A stretch of 6,173 nucleotides of DNA from an uncultured Angelakisella sp. GTDB taxonomy: Bacteria; Bacillota; Clostridia; Oscillospirales; Ruminococcaceae. The notes under the pieces are model-generated. The model was not told the origin of the DNA, ran no database searches, and saw only the letters and a list, made by a program, of their open reading frames with translations. The translations under genes and the position numbers were made by a program. Shown here piece after piece: positions 5,229 to 6,173 of this stretch. Where the stretch lies: assembly GCA_947564495.1 (NCBI GenBank), contig CANOCD010000073.1, positions 1 through 6,173 of the forward strand, read 5' to 3'. Positions within the stretch are counted from its first letter, which is position 1; every line of letters starts with the position of its first letter.

Positions 5229-6173
5229 CCGCTTCCTCACTCCTCTTTTTCAGGATACGGCGGCGGATGAGGAAAGCGGCTACCGCCCCGGCGATGACCA
5301 CCCCGCCGATGATGAAGGGGGCGGGGGACTTCTTCTCATCCGTCAGGTTGGGGTCCTCCATCATGCCGGGATCGAACTCCCCGCCCATGCCGGGGCCGAA
5401 GTCCATCCCCGCCATGGGGTCCACGGCGTTGGTGGACCACTGGATGGTGGCGGTCTTTTCCACCATGTTGGTGTCCTCGTAGGTGATGGTCACCTCGCCG
5501 GCGCAGACCCCCTCCCCGTTGGGGGTGATGTAGAAGTCGGCGGTGCCGGTGGAACCGGAGGTGAGGTTCCCCAGGTTCTGCTGCTGGCCGGGGTTCTGGA
5601 TGTCCCCGCTGATCTGGGCGGAGAGATTGTAGACGTCGCTCCGGCCCTTGTTGACGAAGTTGACGGTGAGGTAGCTTTCCTCATTCAGATAAATTTCCTG
5701 GGAGACGTCCACCCCGGTGACCTGGAACCGGTCGATCTGGACCACGGGGATGGAGATGGTCTCCTGGGTGGAGTTATCCCGGCGGGAGACCAGGTGGTCG
5801 TCGATGTACTGGTACTTCATCGAGACCTCGATGTTGTGGGACTGGGGGGCGGCGTTGGCCTTGGCGGTGACCTGGACGGTCTGGCTCACCGACTGCTGGG
5901 CGTCCAGCTGGTCCACGTAGAAGGTGTTGGAGGAGCTGGTGAGCATGAAGGCGTCGGGCATGGTGATGGTGATCATCATGTTGGTGACGTCCAGGGCCCG
6001 GCTGGTGTTGAAGAAGGTGAGGTCCAGGGGGAAGGTATCCCCGGCGGTGACCTGCCCGCCGTAGCTGTAGTTGCTGACGATGACGTAGGGGGTGGCCATT
6101 TCCATCTTGCTGTAGTCGGGGTCATCGTCGCCGCCGTCATCATCAGGATCACCGGCTGCCCCGTCGATTCCGT
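5215..6173 (-). CDS. Exported CARDB/COG1361-like surface protein, C-terminal part (5' end outside window)
   Basis: The reading frame is open from the window edge to the TGA at 5217-5215, so only the last 318 residues are visible; the Met codon at 6105 is internal. The fragment starts with an Asp/Gly-rich acidic linker (DPDDDGGDDDPDY), followed by two beta-sandwich units. Unit 1 is about residues 26-135 of the fragment (PYVIVSNYSYGGQV, LDLTFFNTS). Unit 2 is about 145-245 (VTGVDVSQEIYLNEES, LTVNFVNKGRSDVYNL, LGNLTSG). The alternating 'N-x-G/S' and 'LGNL-SG' patterns are those of CARDB / COG1361 S-layer-like repeats, which usually mediate extracellular adhesion or binding. A Met/Gly/Asp-rich hinge (DPMAGMDFGPGMGG) then leads to a single C-terminal membrane helix (FIIGGVVIAGAVAAFLI) and a basic tail (RRRILKKR), the anchor with the C-terminus in the cytoplasm. 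It overlaps the permease start by 14 bp and likely forms a complex with it. Ligand unknown. Confidence 0.85.
   Translation of the reverse strand, partial: GIDGAAGDPDDDGGDDDPDYSKMEMATPYVIVSNYSYGGQVTAGDTFPLDLTFFNTSRALDVTNMMITITMPDAFMLTSSSNTFYVDQLDAQQSVSQTVQVTAKANAAPQSHNIEVSMKYQYIDDHLVSRRDNSTQETISIPVVQIDRFQVTGVDVSQEIYLNEESYLTVNFVNKGRSDVYNLSAQISGDIQNPGQQQNLGNLTSGSTGTADFYITPNGEGVCAGEVTITYEDTNMVEKTATIQWSTNAVDPMAGMDFGPGMGGEFDPGMMEDPNLTDEKKSPAPFIIGGVVIAGAVAAFLIRRRILKKRSEEADANL
5234..5239 (-). promoter_or_regulatory. Ribosome binding site deciding the permease start
   Basis: TGAGGA on the - strand lies 5 nt before the ATG at 5228 and inside the coding region of the upstream gene. A second purine run, AGAGGA (5246-5241), is directly against the alternative GTG at 5240, which is too close to serve it. 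This favours the ATG, with ribosomes finishing the upstream gene at 5215 available to reinitiate. Confidence 0.65.

Noticed and set aside
5215..6105. Upstream surface-protein gene starting at the Met at 6105
   Set aside because: The same frame stays open to the window edge with an Asp-rich linker, and there is no signal peptide after this Met, so the true start lies outside.

Overview
The window looks like chromosomal DNA from a GC-rich member of the Clostridia, probably an Oscillospirales (Flavonifractor/Lawsonibacter-like) gut bacterium. This is an inference. It rests on consensus vegetative promoters (TTGNCA/TATAAT), strong purine-rich ribosome binding sites, three lipoproteins with Pro/Glu/Ala-rich linkers, very C/G-rich third codon positions, and a CARDB-like surface protein paired with an FtsX/MacB-type permease. 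No phage, transposase, CRISPR or rRNA gene is visible.

Left part (1-2731, + strand): a near-perfect extended -10 promoter (115-143) drives two adjacent genes, 177-1430 and 1451-2731, that encode paralogous lipoproteins separated by 20 bp. They are a tandem duplication. Within each protein the two halves look like two copies of the same small fold, the second resembling the IseA-like domain found in many clostridial lipoproteins. A long hairpin (2750-2794) separates them from a convergent third lipoprotein gene (2805-3344, - strand). All three lipoproteins have a 17-residue signal peptide, Cys18 and a low-complexity linker, so this is a small cluster of surface lipoproteins of unknown function.

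Middle (3345-3911): a non-coding stretch holds a roughly 150-bp set of nested inverted repeats (3550-3700), which no recognised feature explains and which could be a structured RNA or a small mobile-element relic. Next to it is a complete tRNA-Pro(UGG) gene on the - strand (3752-3827) with its own consensus promoter (3869-3896) and intrinsic terminator (3708-3741). Its short leader contains a perfect GC hairpin followed by T5, and a second copy of the tRNA's 5' acceptor strand.

Right part (3912-6173, - strand): a two-gene operon. The upstream member enters from beyond the window edge and encodes the C-terminal part of an exported, C-terminally anchored protein with two beta-sandwich repeats of CARDB/COG1361 type. 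It overlaps by 14 bp a MacB/FtsX-family ABC transporter permease. The partner ATPase is not in the window and probably lies further upstream. The likely arrangement is an ATP-driven mechanotransmission or export machine that works with an extracytoplasmic binding or adhesion protein; no substrate can be deduced.
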